From: DASQPR01 sp035263025
GTDB lineage: Bacteria > Actinomycetota > Actinomycetes > Mycobacteriales > Micromonosporaceae
Assembly (NCBI GenBank): GCA_035263025.1
Contig: DATFRR010000169.1
Coordinates: 26,014-90,013, forward strand
Reading direction: 5' to 3'
Length of the DNA stretch: 64,000 nt
Part shown: positions 32,750 through 42,594 of the stretch, in pieces
Layout: each line of letters begins with the position of its first letter
How positions within the stretch are numbered: the stretch's first letter is position 1
Position numbers and translations under genes: made by a program
Notes under the pieces: model-generated
Told to the model about the DNA's origin: nothing
The model's input: only the letters and a program-made list of their open reading frames with translations
The model's database searches: none

Positions 32750-34486
32750 TCACAGGTCGAGCACCACGTCGGTGCTGGCACGCGAGCAGCAGATCAGCAC
32801 CTCGCCGGTTGGCGGCGGCTCAAGCGGCGCCGGTTCGTAGCTGACGTCGCCGGTCACGATGGTCGTGATGCAGGTGTGGCACACGCCGGTGCGGCACGAC
32901 CACCTGGTCTGTACGTCGCATGCCTCGGCGAGTTCGAGTAGCGACCGGTATCGATCCGACGACGCGACCACGAGACCGCTTCGGGCGAACGTGACGGACG
33001 GGCCGGTTCCCGGCTCGCCGGGCGGTGGATGCGGGCGCCGGTCGCTGACGTCGGTGACGCCCGGGTTGTTCGGTGCCAGGGCACCGAACATTTCCGTGTG
33101 TACGTGGTCGGCGTCGATGCCGTTAGCGGTCAGCGCAGCGGTGACGTCGCTCATGAACGCCGGCGGACCGCACAGGTACGCAACGGCATCGGTGGGCAGC
33201 CGCAAGGCCCGCAGTGCTTCGGCGGTGAGGCGCCCACGGGTGACCGTGGTCGTGTCCGGGACCGGTCCGCTGCTGTAGAAGACGTGCTCGTGGCCGTGGG
33301 CGAGCGACGCCAACAGCTCGTGCGACTCGGCGGCGAATGGGTGCTCGGCCTCGCTGTGGCTGGCGTGGATCCACCAGACCTCCCGAGTGGACTGCTCATC
33401 GGCGAGCTGGTGCAGCATCGCCAGCACCGGCGTGGCGCCGATGCCGCCGGAGATCAGCGCAACGGGTTCGGTGCCGTCGCCGAGGACGAACTCGCCGCGC
33501 GGAGCCGCGACGTCGAGCACCGTACCCGCCGTCACATCGGTGTTGAGGTAGCCGCTGACGATGCCGTGCGGTTCGCGCTTGACGCTGATCCGGTATGTGT
33601 CCGAACGCGGATCGGAGGACAGCGAGTAGCTGCGGACCGGCGCCGGGTCGCCGGCACCGGCCACGCGCACCGTCAGGTACTGGCCGGCGGCCGGGGTCGG
33701 CAAGCGGGTCCCATCGACCGCGGCAAGACGGACCGATGACACGCCATCGCTTTCCGCCACTAGCTCGACAACCTTCAATTGGCGGAACCCCGACCATCGG
33801 GGCTCCCGGCCGATCGGCGGGGGAGCGGCCGTCCCGCCGCGGTCGGCCTCGTCAAGGAGTTCGTGGAACGACTGCTGCCAACCCGGGCTCAGCGCCGGAA
33901 TGTCGACCGCCGCACGAAGCTGGTCCAGGTCGCGATCGGGCAGATACAGCAGGGCGTCGACGGCGGCGACACTGAGCGCGTGCCGGCCTTCGCGGGTACG
34001 CACGATTTCGTCGCCCGCCCGCACCCGCCCTTCAGTAATGACGCGCAGGTAGAAACCGGGCCGGTGGTGCGCGACCAGCAACGCCGGCAGCTGTGGCTCG
34101 CCGAGGCGCATGCCGACGCGGAAGCAGGTAACGCGCGGTTGACTGACCTCGAATTCGGCCTCACCGATGCGGTAGCGGTCGCCAATGCAGACCTCGTCAT
34201 CGGCGAGCCCGTCGACGGTGAAGTTCTCGCCGAACTGCCCGTACGTGAAGTCGTCGCGGCCGAAGTGGCGCTGCCAATGCGCGTACGAGTCGATCTGGTA
34301 GACCATTACCGCCCGCTGCTCGCCGCCGTGGCCGCCCAGGTCGCCCTGCCCGTCGCCGTCGATGTTGAGCCTGCGTACCATGCGGGCGCCGTCCACCGGG
34401 GCTTTCCAGATGCCGGTGTAGACGTTGTGACCCTGCCACGGCACGTTGCGCGGCATGCCGACGTTGACGGACAGCAACGTCGCCAT
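32750..34486 (-). CDS. MOSC domain / ferredoxin reductase / 2Fe-2S ferredoxin fusion
   Basis: A 578-residue cytosolic protein. Residues about 1-215 form a MOSC domain of the YiiM type (GDLGGHGGEQRAVMVYQID, GQFGENFTVDGL, VTCFRVGMRLGEP with the conserved Cys). Residues about 235-460 form an FAD/NAD reductase (VRSYSLSSDP for FAD, ISGGIGATPVLAML for NAD). Residues about 490-578 form a plant-type ferredoxin with CRTGVCHTC (C-x4-C-x2-C) plus a later Cys. MOSC proteins such as YiiM reduce N-hydroxylated compounds with molybdenum cofactor. Here the electron chain is fused in, so NAD(P)H-driven reductive detoxification is likely. Start at the ATG 34486. It lies 24 nt after the DUF427 gene. Confidence 0.88.
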   Translation of the reverse strand: MATLLSVNVGMPRNVPWQGHNVYTGIWKAPVDGARMVRRLNIDGDGQGDLGGHGGEQRAVMVYQIDSYAHWQRHFGRDDFTYGQFGENFTVDGLADDEVCIGDRYRIGEAEFEVSQPRVTCFRVGMRLGEPQLPALLVAHHRPGFYLRVITEGRVRAGDEIVRTREGRHALSVAAVDALLYLPDRDLDQLRAAVDIPALSPGWQQSFHELLDEADRGGTAAPPPIGREPRWSGFRQLKVVELVAESDGVSSVRLAAVDGTRLPTPAAGQYLTVRVAGAGDPAPVRSYSLSSDPRSDTYRISVKREPHGIVSGYLNTDVTAGTVLDVAAPRGEFVLGDGTEPVALISGGIGATPVLAMLHQLADEQSTREVWWIHASHSEAEHPFAAESHELLASLAHGHEHVFYSSGPVPDTTTVTRGRLTAEALRALRLPTDAVAYLCGPPAFMSDVTAALTANGIDADHVHTEMFGALAPNNPGVTDVSDRRPHPPPGEPGTGPSVTFARSGLVVASSDRYRSLLELAEACDVQTRWSCRTGVCHTCITTIVTGDVSYEPAPLEPPPTGEVLICCSRASTDVVLDL

Positions 34487-34510
34487 CACATTGCTCCCTT
34501 CGCAGGCGGG

Positions 34511-35383
34511 TCACCGAACCGGACGGCGCTCGGTGATCTCGTCGACGTCGAGATCGCGGTCGATGCCGTGCGCGATGACGGATTGGCCCGGCTCAAGTTC
34601 GAGACGCTCGCCGTCGAGGTACACGTCGATCTTTTCGGGTTCGAACGACACCATGTCCGCGATGCGGCGCACCTCCGGCCACGCCTCGCGGTAGGACCAC
34701 GCGGCCCGCGACCTGTTGCCGATGTCGTAGTAGCTCGCCAACCCCTTGTACGGGCAGAACGTCTGACCGTCCACGGCGCTCAGAGCCGCCTCGTCGATGT
34801 CCGTGCGCGGCACGTACCACCGCGGCGCGAACCCCGATTCGTAGAGCGCGAGCGGCCGCGTCGTGTCCGCGACAACCCGGTCGCCGTCGCGAACTACGAG
34901 ATGACGAGCACTCTGCCTGATGTCATTGCGGTGGTACGGGTCGGCCGCATGCCCGACGATGCGCTCGTCCTCCTCATAGAACGCATCCATCGCCCGCCAC
35001 GCGAAGGCGACCCGATCACGCAGTACACCCGCGTAGTCGGGCAGGTCGACGAACTGCCACGCGGCTCGTTCGAGGCTCTGATCGCCGGATGTGACCGTGA
35101 ACCATGTCGTCGAACCTAGGTCGCGATGCTGCGTGACCCGGTCGGTTGGCCGCAGCACGCCGCCGTGGACCGCTGCGATCGGGAAGTACGCCACCGGATA
35201 GTGCCCCGGCTCGTGCAACAGCACGACGTCGTCGCTGTTCGCGATCCATTCGTCGGCGAGCCGTACGCGCATCCGGCGCCGTAACGGCTCGGCAAAGAGC
35301 AGTCGCTGCGGGAGCGGCTCGGCGACGAGGAAGTGACCAACGGCGCCGGTCGCGAGCGGACCTTGCTGCCATGACAAGCCCAT
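34511..35383 (-). CDS. DUF427 domain protein (two tandem domains)
   Basis: A 290-residue protein with two DUF427 beta-rich domains. The first spans about residues 35-125 (MRVRLADEWIANSDDVVLLH). The second spans about 175-265 and has TFCPYKGLASYYDI and AAWSYREAWPEVRRIADMVS, the typical FCPYKG motif. The role of DUF427 is not established. The ATG at 35383 has GGAGG 5 nt upstream, and a longer frame back to 35605 is Arg/Pro-rich. It is co-transcribed with the MOSC fusion and divergent from the large FtsX system. Confidence 0.85.
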   Translation of the reverse strand: MGLSWQQGPLATGAVGHFLVAEPLPQRLLFAEPLRRRMRVRLADEWIANSDDVVLLHEPGHYPVAYFPIAAVHGGVLRPTDRVTQHRDLGSTTWFTVTSGDQSLERAAWQFVDLPDYAGVLRDRVAFAWRAMDAFYEEDERIVGHAADPYHRNDIRQSARHLVVRDGDRVVADTTRPLALYESGFAPRWYVPRTDIDEAALSAVDGQTFCPYKGLASYYDIGNRSRAAWSYREAWPEVRRIADMVSFEPEKIDVYLDGERLELEPGQSVIAHGIDRDLDVDEITERRPVR

Positions 35384-35573
35384 GATGGCCTCCTTCTGTC
35401 CGATTCTGTCGCAAAGCGGTGCGCTGCTCGGGCGATTCGGTCCGACGTCGCTCGGGTCCGGACGCCCGCGACCGCCATGCAACCTGTCGCGCCACCCGAC
35501 CGTCCTTGAGAACATGTCCCCCGATGTCCGCGACGCGTGCCGCGGACCGAACGAGCGCACCGGAGGGGTACGC

Positions 35574-36230
35574 ATGACGAAGGCTCTCGTCGCCGATCGA
35601 GTCACGGTCGCGTACGGCGTGCGTGCGCCCGTGCTTCACGACGTGACCGTGGCCGCCGCGCCGGGTCGGGTGCTCGCGGTCACCGGACCATCCGGTGCCG
35701 GGAAGACGACCCTGCTGTCCACGTTGGCCGGCCTCCTTCGGCCGATGTCGGGCACCGTCACGGTCGATGGCGAACGCGTCCGCGATCGTGACCACGCGGT
35801 CGCCGAAGGCATCGTGCTGGTGCCGCAGGACAACGGGCTGGCACCGATCCTGACGGCCGCCGAAAACGTCACCGTTACGCTCCTCGCGCGTGGCATGAGC
35901 GCGGCCGACGCGCGGCGCGCCACCGCCGAGGCGCTCGAGCTGCTCGGTCTGGCCGGCCAGGCCGGTCAGCTCGTCGAGGAGTTGTCCGGTGGACAGCAGC
36001 AACGCGCCGCGTTCGCCCGCGGTCTCGCGCTGGCCGGCGACGTGCTGCTGGCCGACGAGGTGACGAGCGAGCTGGATGCGCAGAACCGTCAGAAGGTGAT
36101 CGACCTCCTGTTGGCGGAGGCCGCTCGTGGCGCCGCAGTGGTGTTCGCGACCCACGATGCGGAGGCGGCGGCCGGCTGCCACGCAGAGTTGCGCCTGGTC
36201 GACGGCCGAGGGGAGCTGGTGCGAGCGTGA
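35574..36230 (+). CDS. ABC transporter ATPase A of the giant-FtsX system (canonical sites)
   Basis: A 218-residue ATPase. All sites are present: Walker A GPSGAGKTT, Q-loop VLVPQDNGLAPILTAAENV, signature ELSGGQQQRAAFARG, Walker B VLLADEVTSELD (Val for the usual Pro) and switch His in ATHD. GGAGGGG precedes the ATG. The gene opens a four-gene block with two large FtsX-like permeases and a second ATPase. The 77-bp gap to the first permease is the only non-overlapping junction. The 190-bp divergent region upstream (35384-35573) has no clear promoter I can assign. Confidence 0.9.
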   Translation: MTKALVADRVTVAYGVRAPVLHDVTVAAAPGRVLAVTGPSGAGKTTLLSTLAGLLRPMSGTVTVDGERVRDRDHAVAEGIVLVPQDNGLAPILTAAENVTVTLLARGMSAADARRATAEALELLGLAGQAGQLVEELSGGQQQRAAFARGLALAGDVLLADEVTSELDAQNRQKVIDLLLAEAARGAAVVFATHDAEAAAGCHAELRLVDGRGELVRA

Positions 36231-36307
36231 CCCGCAACCGAAGGGCCACGCCGAGCGTCTAGTCGTACGTCGGATCGGGACACGGCAGACAGCGCGGCGG
36301 AGGCTAC

Positions 36308-39300
36308 ATGCTCTCGATTGTCCTGGCGGCGCTGCGTGCGCGTCGTTCGTCGACGATCGCCGTCTGGCTCATGGCGTGCCTGGTCGTCGCGGCCGCGGTC
36401 GGGGCGCCGTGGTACGTGCTGGGCGCACGTGAGCGCGTCACGGTCCAAGATGTCGCCGACGACACGAACGTCCATCGGATGATCATTCTGACCCAGGATG
36501 TCACGATCGCCGCCGTTCCCGGTGAGACGCCCGATCCCACGGTCATCGACACCGCGTTCGCCAACATGCGTTCGGCGATCAGGCTGCCCGGCGCGATCGA
36601 CATCACCGGGCTGCGGGTCGTCGGATCGCTCGGTGGCCGGATCAATGCGCCGGTGCCGGTGGCGTACCGTTCCGGGGTCTGCGATCACGTGGTCGTGGTG
36701 GGGCGGTGCCCGACCGACGTCAATGACGTGATGTTGAGCCGTGCGCTGGCCGGCCAGCTCGGCGTCAATGTCGGCGGAACGGTGCCATGGCCGACGGCGA
36801 GCCGGCTCGCCACGGTGCCTTCGCTGCGCATTGTCGGTTTGTATGACCCGATCGACGTGGAAAACGCATATTGGGGCAAGGGTCTGCTGTCCGCGACCGC
36901 TCCAGTCGGATCGCCGACCGCGGACGCGATGTTCGTGACCGAGTCAACGATCCGCGCCGACGCACAAGGTGCCACGGTCGAACGACTGCTCGTGGTGACG
37001 CCGGCGACGGTGACTAGCTCCGGTCCCGATGCTCTCGCCGACCAGCTGTCGGTGATGGTCGCCGCGATCGGGAACTCGTTCGCCCTCGACCAGGACTACT
37101 TTCCGCTCGCCACGCGGATCGACGCGGATCTGCGGACCGTCACGAATACCGTGCCGGTGCTGGCCGTCGAGTTGATCCTGTTCGGCTGGTTCGCGCTCTA
37201 CCTTGTGTTGCGCGCCATGTCCGCCGGGCGACGCGCCGACGTCGGGCTCGCGCTGTTGCGTGGAACGGGACGCGTGGGCATGTGGCGTTTGTTCGGGCCG
37301 CAGAACGCCGTACCGGTGGTGGCCGCGATCCCGTTCGGCGCGCTCGCCGGCTATCTGGTCGCACGATGGCTCGCCGGCCCAGTGCACAGCAGCGACCAAC
37401 CTGTCGCGCTGGCTGTTTCCGCCGCCGCCGCCCTGCTGGTCGTGCTCGGCGCGTTGATCGCCTCGGCCGTCGCGGAGCGGGCCAGCCGGCGTGCGCCGAT
37501 CATCGACATGCTGAGGCGGACACCCGCCAGACGTCGTGGGTGGCGTGCGGACGCGGCGGACGGCGTGGTCGTCGCGCTTGCGCTATTCGCGTTCGTTCAA
37601 TTCAAAATCGGTGGTACGGCAACAATCGGTGGTACGTCCGGCGCCGCCACGCCGACAAATGGTGCGGTTGGCGTGGCCGCCGCGACACCGGCACTTCTTG
37701 CCGTCGTCATCGCGCTGGTGGCCGCCCGCGTTGTTGCGCCGATCGCATTGCGGTTGCTGCCGGCGGCCATACGGGCCGGTCACGCCACGCGGATGCTCAC
37801 CGCCGCGCACTTCGCCCGACGGCCCGGCATCGACCGGGTGTTCGCGATTCTCGTCGTCGCAGTCGCATTGATCGGTTACGCCGTGCTTGGCTGGCAGACG
37901 GCCACTGACGCGGCACATACCCGCGCTGTCGAACAACTCGGCGCTGATCGGGTGCTCCAGATCCGCAATGCGAGCGCGCAGCGCGTGCTTACCGTCACGC
38001 GCGCCGCGGATCCGACCGGCCGTTATGCGATGGCCGCGGCGGCGTACCCGAGTAGCAAGGTCCTGGCCGTCGACCGCACCCGGCTGGCGGCGATCCTGCA
38101 CGCCGGACCCGGCTGGCCGTCGGGTGCGAGCGTGGCTGCGGCTCTCGATGCCAACGTCGCGACCGCGCTACGGCTGTCGGACGGCCCGCTTCGCCTCGGA
38201 GCGACCGCGACCACGTTGCCGCGTCACGGAGTCGAACTCGCGGTGGACCTCGTTGACGCCGACGGCGTCGGACACGCGGTGCGATTCGGGCCGCTCGCCA
38301 CCAGGCGAAACACCTACCAAGCCACGCTTTCCGGGTGCCCGAGCGGCTGCGCGTTCGTGGACCTGCAAGTGGTGGACGCGCTGAATCCAGACTCGCCGGC
38401 CGGCTCGCCGGTCCAAGGCGTGTCGATCGTGGTGGGCTCGCTCGAACCGGACTCCGGACCGACCGGCGAGGGTGCCAGCGGCACAGCGGCCTCTGGAGGC
38501 GCCGCCGCGCCGAGTGGTGTCGGGGTGCCTGGCGGGCTCGACGCCACGGCATTCGGCGACCGTGACGGGTGGCGTACGTCTATCGGCGACGCCACGCTCG
38601 GACCCGCGGTCTCTACCGGGCCCGACGGCTTGCACATCGACCTACCGACTGGCGAGAGCCGCGGCGAGTTCAAGCTCTTCGACCCGCGTGTGTTTCCCGC
38701 CGACGTGTCCCTTCCGGTACCCGTCGTGTCCGCCGGCACACCGCCAGCACCTGACCGGCCGGGTCTGGCTGATCTCGACGTGTTCGGCGACCTCACGGTG
38801 CCCGATCGCGTCGCCGCACACGTGGCAGTGTTGCCGCAGCTGGGAACGTCCGGCACGTATGTCGACCTCAGCGCGGCGCTGCGGCTCGACGGCGGTGCCG
38901 GGGTCGGTGCGCAGCCGCAGATCTGGCTCCGTGCCGACGCGCCGGCCAGCGTGCTCGCACGGATCCGCGCGGCGGGCCTCGTGGTGGCGTCTGACGTGTC
39001 CATTGGCTCGGCCGAGGCGTCCTATGGCCGGCAGGCGCCGTTCGCGGCGCTGCGCTTCGGGTTGGCCATCGCGGTGATCGCCCTGCTAGTCGCGGCCATC
39101 GCGGTCATCACGCTCGCCACCGTCGAGCGCCAGAATCGAGCCGCCGAACTCGGTGCGCTGCGCCGCGTCGGCCTCGCGGCCCGAGCCACCGCCGCGACGG
39201 CATACGCCACCTACCTCTGTCTCGTCGCCGCCGCGCTAGGCGTCGGACTCGCCACCGTCGCGATCGCACACCTGCTGGTCGGACGACACGTCACGGTGTT

Positions 39301-39457
39301 CGCCGACGGGTACGCCGTGCCGCCGGCGCCGCACGCGACCGCGATCGGCTGGGTGTTCGTGGCGGTCGCGTCGGCGGTGCCCCTCGTCGCGGCGGCCTGG
39401 TATGCGGCCGCCCGTCTCGTCCGGACATACCGTCGCGTGCCCGGAGGTGGCGGGTGA
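36308..39457 (+). CDS. Giant FtsX-like ABC permease A
   Basis: A 1049-residue permease, about twice the MacB size. The N-terminal helix (IAVWLMACLVVAAAVGAPWY) is followed by a first external domain (residues about 45-270, with SGVCDHVVVVGRCPTDVNDV and its Cys pair) and a first FtsX module (about 275-540). A second external domain runs about 550-900 with ADPTGRYAMAAAAYPSSKVL, a Gly/Ala-rich linker near 720 and TGPDGLHIDLPTGES. The final FtsX helices (about 915-1045) hold RQNRAAELGALRRVGLAARA. The next gene is its paralogue and overlaps it by 4 nt. Confidence 0.85.
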   Translation: MLSIVLAALRARRSSTIAVWLMACLVVAAAVGAPWYVLGARERVTVQDVADDTNVHRMIILTQDVTIAAVPGETPDPTVIDTAFANMRSAIRLPGAIDITGLRVVGSLGGRINAPVPVAYRSGVCDHVVVVGRCPTDVNDVMLSRALAGQLGVNVGGTVPWPTASRLATVPSLRIVGLYDPIDVENAYWGKGLLSATAPVGSPTADAMFVTESTIRADAQGATVERLLVVTPATVTSSGPDALADQLSVMVAAIGNSFALDQDYFPLATRIDADLRTVTNTVPVLAVELILFGWFALYLVLRAMSAGRRADVGLALLRGTGRVGMWRLFGPQNAVPVVAAIPFGALAGYLVARWLAGPVHSSDQPVALAVSAAAALLVVLGALIASAVAERASRRAPIIDMLRRTPARRRGWRADAADGVVVALALFAFVQFKIGGTATIGGTSGAATPTNGAVGVAAATPALLAVVIALVAARVVAPIALRLLPAAIRAGHATRMLTAAHFARRPGIDRVFAILVVAVALIGYAVLGWQTATDAAHTRAVEQLGADRVLQIRNASAQRVLTVTRAADPTGRYAMAAAAYPSSKVLAVDRTRLAAILHAGPGWPSGASVAAALDANVATALRLSDGPLRLGATATTLPRHGVELAVDLVDADGVGHAVRFGPLATRRNTYQATLSGCPSGCAFVDLQVVDALNPDSPAGSPVQGVSIVVGSLEPDSGPTGEGASGTAASGGAAAPSGVGVPGGLDATAFGDRDGWRTSIGDATLGPAVSTGPDGLHIDLPTGESRGEFKLFDPRVFPADVSLPVPVVSAGTPPAPDRPGLADLDVFGDLTVPDRVAAHVAVLPQLGTSGTYVDLSAALRLDGGAGVGAQPQIWLRADAPASVLARIRAAGLVVASDVSIGSAEASYGRQAPFAALRFGLAIAVIALLVAAIAVITLATVERQNRAAELGALRRVGLAARATAATAYATYLCLVAAALGVGLATVAIAHLLVGRHVTVFADGYAVPPAPHATAIGWVFVAVASAVPLVAAAWYAAARLVRTYRRVPGGGG

Positions 39458-42400
39458 TCGGGATCCTGTGGTCGATGATCCGTGGCCGATGGGCGCGAGC
39501 GATCGCCGTCTGCGCTCTGGCATCGGCCACCATCGCGATCGTGGCGGCGTGGCCGGCGTACCTCGCGCGCGCCGACGCGTCGATGATCGCCACCGAGATC
39601 GCGCACGCGTCAACGTCCGAGGTCACCACGTCGGCCCGTCAGGTCATCTCGGTGAATGTCGGGATCGCCGCACCCAGCGGGCCGGACGCGTCCGGCGATG
39701 GGGGTTCCTCGGACACGTCGTCACCGCCACCGGACACCACCGCCGACACGGACTTTGTGCCGACCGAGACGACGCGTCTGACCGCACCGTGGTTCACCAC
39801 AATCTATGCGACGGACATCGATGTCGACACCGCATCGGTCGCGCCGGGCGCCTCCGAACAGGCGACGATTCCGTTGGTGCTGTTCCGCCAGAACTATTGC
39901 GCGCACGTGGTCATCACGAGCGGCCGGTGTCCGGTCGCGCTACGCGAGGTGCTGCTCGATGACGACCTCGCCATGCGACTGCACGCGAGCATTGGCGCCG
40001 CACTGAACCTGTATGGCGTCAAGCAGACGTCGCTGGCGGAGCAGCGATCGAAGGGCGTGGGCCTGTGGCAGGCGTTGCCGGCGTACGTGGCGGTCACCGT
40101 CGTGGGTACGTACCGCGTACCCGACCGGGACGACGCGTACTGGGGGACCGAGGCGTATTTCTCGACGGCAAGCGGCGACCGAGGCGACGTCCTGCCGATC
40201 CTCACGCAGCCCGGCACCATCGACGTGCTGCCGCACAGCGAACGTCGCGAGAACGTCGACGCGGAACTGCGTACATCCGCCGTGACAGTGGCTGCGCTGC
40301 CCGCCATCCGGTCGCAGGTCCACCCGTTCAACACGTCGATCCCGGCGATGCTGGACCGAGTGGATGCCGACCGTAGCGCGTTGCGCGTCGTCGTACCGTT
40401 GGTCGCCGTACCGCTCCTCCTGCTCGGTTGCTTCGTCCTGTTCCTCGCGGCGGGGCAAGCCGCAGACGTACGCCGGCCGGAACTCGCCGTGATCAAGCTG
40501 CGCGGCCTCGCGGCATGGGACAGGTGGTGGCTCGCCGTAGCGGAAAGCGTGCTGGCGGTCGCGATCGCGGTGCCCGTGGGCCTCGCGGTCGGTGGTCCGC
40601 TCGCCCGTGGCGTCGCGGCGATCACGCTGCCTTCCCCGGCGCCGGCGACGACAACCGGGGCGTCGGCGCACGGTGAGTTGGCGTGGGTCGCCGTCCTGCT
40701 GCTCGCGGTGCTGGGCGCCCATCTCCGGCCGCTGGTGGCCCGCGTGCCTGATCTGCTTCGCCACGTTCCGGATCGCGCCCGTCAATGGCGGTCGGTGCCG
40801 CTACAGGCCGCGATCATCGTTCTCGCGGTCGCCGCCGTCGCGCAACTGCGCGCCCAAACCGGCCCGCCGGCCGGGCTGACGAGCGTCGCGCCGGCACTTG
40901 TGGTCGCGGCGGTGGCTGTCGTCCTCGGCCGGCTAGTCCCGCCGATCACCACGCGAGTCGGTTTGCGCGCCATCGGGTCGGTCGGTCGACGTGCCGGATC
41001 GGCCCGACGGCTGGGCACGGGACTCGGCGCGATCGTCCTGGCCCGCCGACCCGGTGCCCAACGTCTGGTGATGGTCGAGGCGGTAGCGATCGGCATGCTC
41101 GGCTTCGCATTCGCCGCTTCGGTTGCCGCGTCACAGGATCGGGCCACAGTCGTCGCGCTCGACCTCGGCGCGCACCGCGTCCTATCGGTTGGTTCCACGT
41201 CGCCCACCCAACTCCTGCGCGCCGTCGGCGCGGCCGATCCAAGCGGTCGGTACGCGATGGCGGCGATGGCCGTACCCACCGCCTCCTCGTTCAATCCGCC
41301 GGTTCTCGCCGTCGACTCGACGCGTCTGGCCGCCGTGGCCAACTGGCCGGCCGGTAGTGATGTCGCGGTGGCCGCCGCTGCGTTGGCCGCGCCAGGACCC
41401 GCGCCGATCACGGTGACCGCGACCTCGGTAGAGATCGACGCGACCATGGATTGGTCGACGTCGACGCTGATGCAAGTCGTACTGTCCGCCGTGTTCCTAC
41501 CCAATGACGGCGGCCTCGAAGTCGACGCGGACTTCGGCCTCACCTCGCTCGGGCGGCACACGTACGAAGCGCAAGTGCCCAGCTGCGCGGCCGGATGTCG
41601 ACTCGTCGGGCTTCTCGTCGTACCGGACACCGACTTCTCGGCGACGGTCGGCGCCACGATCCATTCCTTGCGCGCCGCACCGGCCGTCGGTGCCCGCGGC
41701 GTCGACGTACCGCTGGGGTCGTCAGCGGCCTGGCGGGTGGTCGCGAGCGCCCCTGGGTATGCCACGCCGGTCCTATCTTCCGGGCCGGACGGGCTCGCGC
41801 TGTCGGTTCCGGCCGCAGATCATTACCAGGACGGCGTTATCGTCGCGCCGATCGCCGGACCGTATCCGCTGCCCGTAGTCGCCACCAGTGACGCGACCGC
41901 GAACGCGATCGCCGGCGTCGACGGATCGACGGTCCAGGTACGCGTCGCGGACACTACGGCGGTGCTGCCACGCGTGGCGCGGCGAGGTGAATTGGTCGAT
42001 CTCAACGACCTTGCGCTCGCCATGGTGCGACCGAACACGGTGCTACCGGCGGAGGTGTGGCTCGCTCCGAATGCGCCGGACTCGGTGGTCGACGCGCTCC
42101 AGGCACAGGGCCTGCGCGTATCTTCCGAGCGGACGTTGGCAGACCAACGTGCCTACCTCTCTCGTCAAGGCCCGGCGGTCGGCATCGCGTTCGCGCTGAC
42201 AGCGGCCATCGCACTCGTCCTGCTTGCGATGGCGTGTCTCGCTCTGCTGCTGCTCGTCGACCGCTCCGAGCGGATCACCGAGTTGCAGGCGTTGCGAACA
42301 CAGGGGATCGCCGCATCGACGGCGCGGCGATCGCTCATCGTGGCGCACGCTGGGCTGCTGTGCGCCGCGGCGATCATCGCGTTGCTCGGCGGTGCCCTCG

Positions 42401-42594
42401 CGTGGCTGTTGACCGCTGACCGGCTGCCGGTCTTCGTCGACCCGAAGGCCAGCGGCCTGACGGCCACGAACATCCCGATCGGCGCGATGGCGATCGGCGT
42501 CGGGGCCGGTGCCGCGGTGCTCGCCGTCATCGCCGTGTCGGGTGCGCTCGCGATCGCTCGTCGACTGCGCGCTTCAGGAAGGATGAGCCGATGA
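39454..42594 (+). CDS. Giant FtsX-like ABC permease B
   Basis: A 1046-residue paralogue of the preceding permease with the same architecture. It has an N-terminal helix (AVCALASATIAIVAAWPAYL), an external domain with YCAHVVITSGRCPVALREVL (matching CDHVVVVGRCPTDVNDV in permease A), a first FtsX module (ELAVIKLRGLAAWDRWWLAV), a second external domain with ADPSGRYAMAAMAVPTASSF and SSGPDGLALSVPA, and C-terminal helices with RITELQALRTQGIAASTA. The GTG start overlaps the stop of permease A, and its stop overlaps ATPase B as ATGA. The two permeases probably form a heterodimer. Confidence 0.85.
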   Translation: MIGILWSMIRGRWARAIAVCALASATIAIVAAWPAYLARADASMIATEIAHASTSEVTTSARQVISVNVGIAAPSGPDASGDGGSSDTSSPPPDTTADTDFVPTETTRLTAPWFTTIYATDIDVDTASVAPGASEQATIPLVLFRQNYCAHVVITSGRCPVALREVLLDDDLAMRLHASIGAALNLYGVKQTSLAEQRSKGVGLWQALPAYVAVTVVGTYRVPDRDDAYWGTEAYFSTASGDRGDVLPILTQPGTIDVLPHSERRENVDAELRTSAVTVAALPAIRSQVHPFNTSIPAMLDRVDADRSALRVVVPLVAVPLLLLGCFVLFLAAGQAADVRRPELAVIKLRGLAAWDRWWLAVAESVLAVAIAVPVGLAVGGPLARGVAAITLPSPAPATTTGASAHGELAWVAVLLLAVLGAHLRPLVARVPDLLRHVPDRARQWRSVPLQAAIIVLAVAAVAQLRAQTGPPAGLTSVAPALVVAAVAVVLGRLVPPITTRVGLRAIGSVGRRAGSARRLGTGLGAIVLARRPGAQRLVMVEAVAIGMLGFAFAASVAASQDRATVVALDLGAHRVLSVGSTSPTQLLRAVGAADPSGRYAMAAMAVPTASSFNPPVLAVDSTRLAAVANWPAGSDVAVAAAALAAPGPAPITVTATSVEIDATMDWSTSTLMQVVLSAVFLPNDGGLEVDADFGLTSLGRHTYEAQVPSCAAGCRLVGLLVVPDTDFSATVGATIHSLRAAPAVGARGVDVPLGSSAAWRVVASAPGYATPVLSSGPDGLALSVPAADHYQDGVIVAPIAGPYPLPVVATSDATANAIAGVDGSTVQVRVADTTAVLPRVARRGELVDLNDLALAMVRPNTVLPAEVWLAPNAPDSVVDALQAQGLRVSSERTLADQRAYLSRQGPAVGIAFALTAAIALVLLAMACLALLLLVDRSERITELQALRTQGIAASTARRSLIVAHAGLLCAAAIIALLGGALAWLLTADRLPVFVDPKASGLTATNIPIGAMAIGVGAGAAVLAVIAVSGALAIARRLRASGRMSR

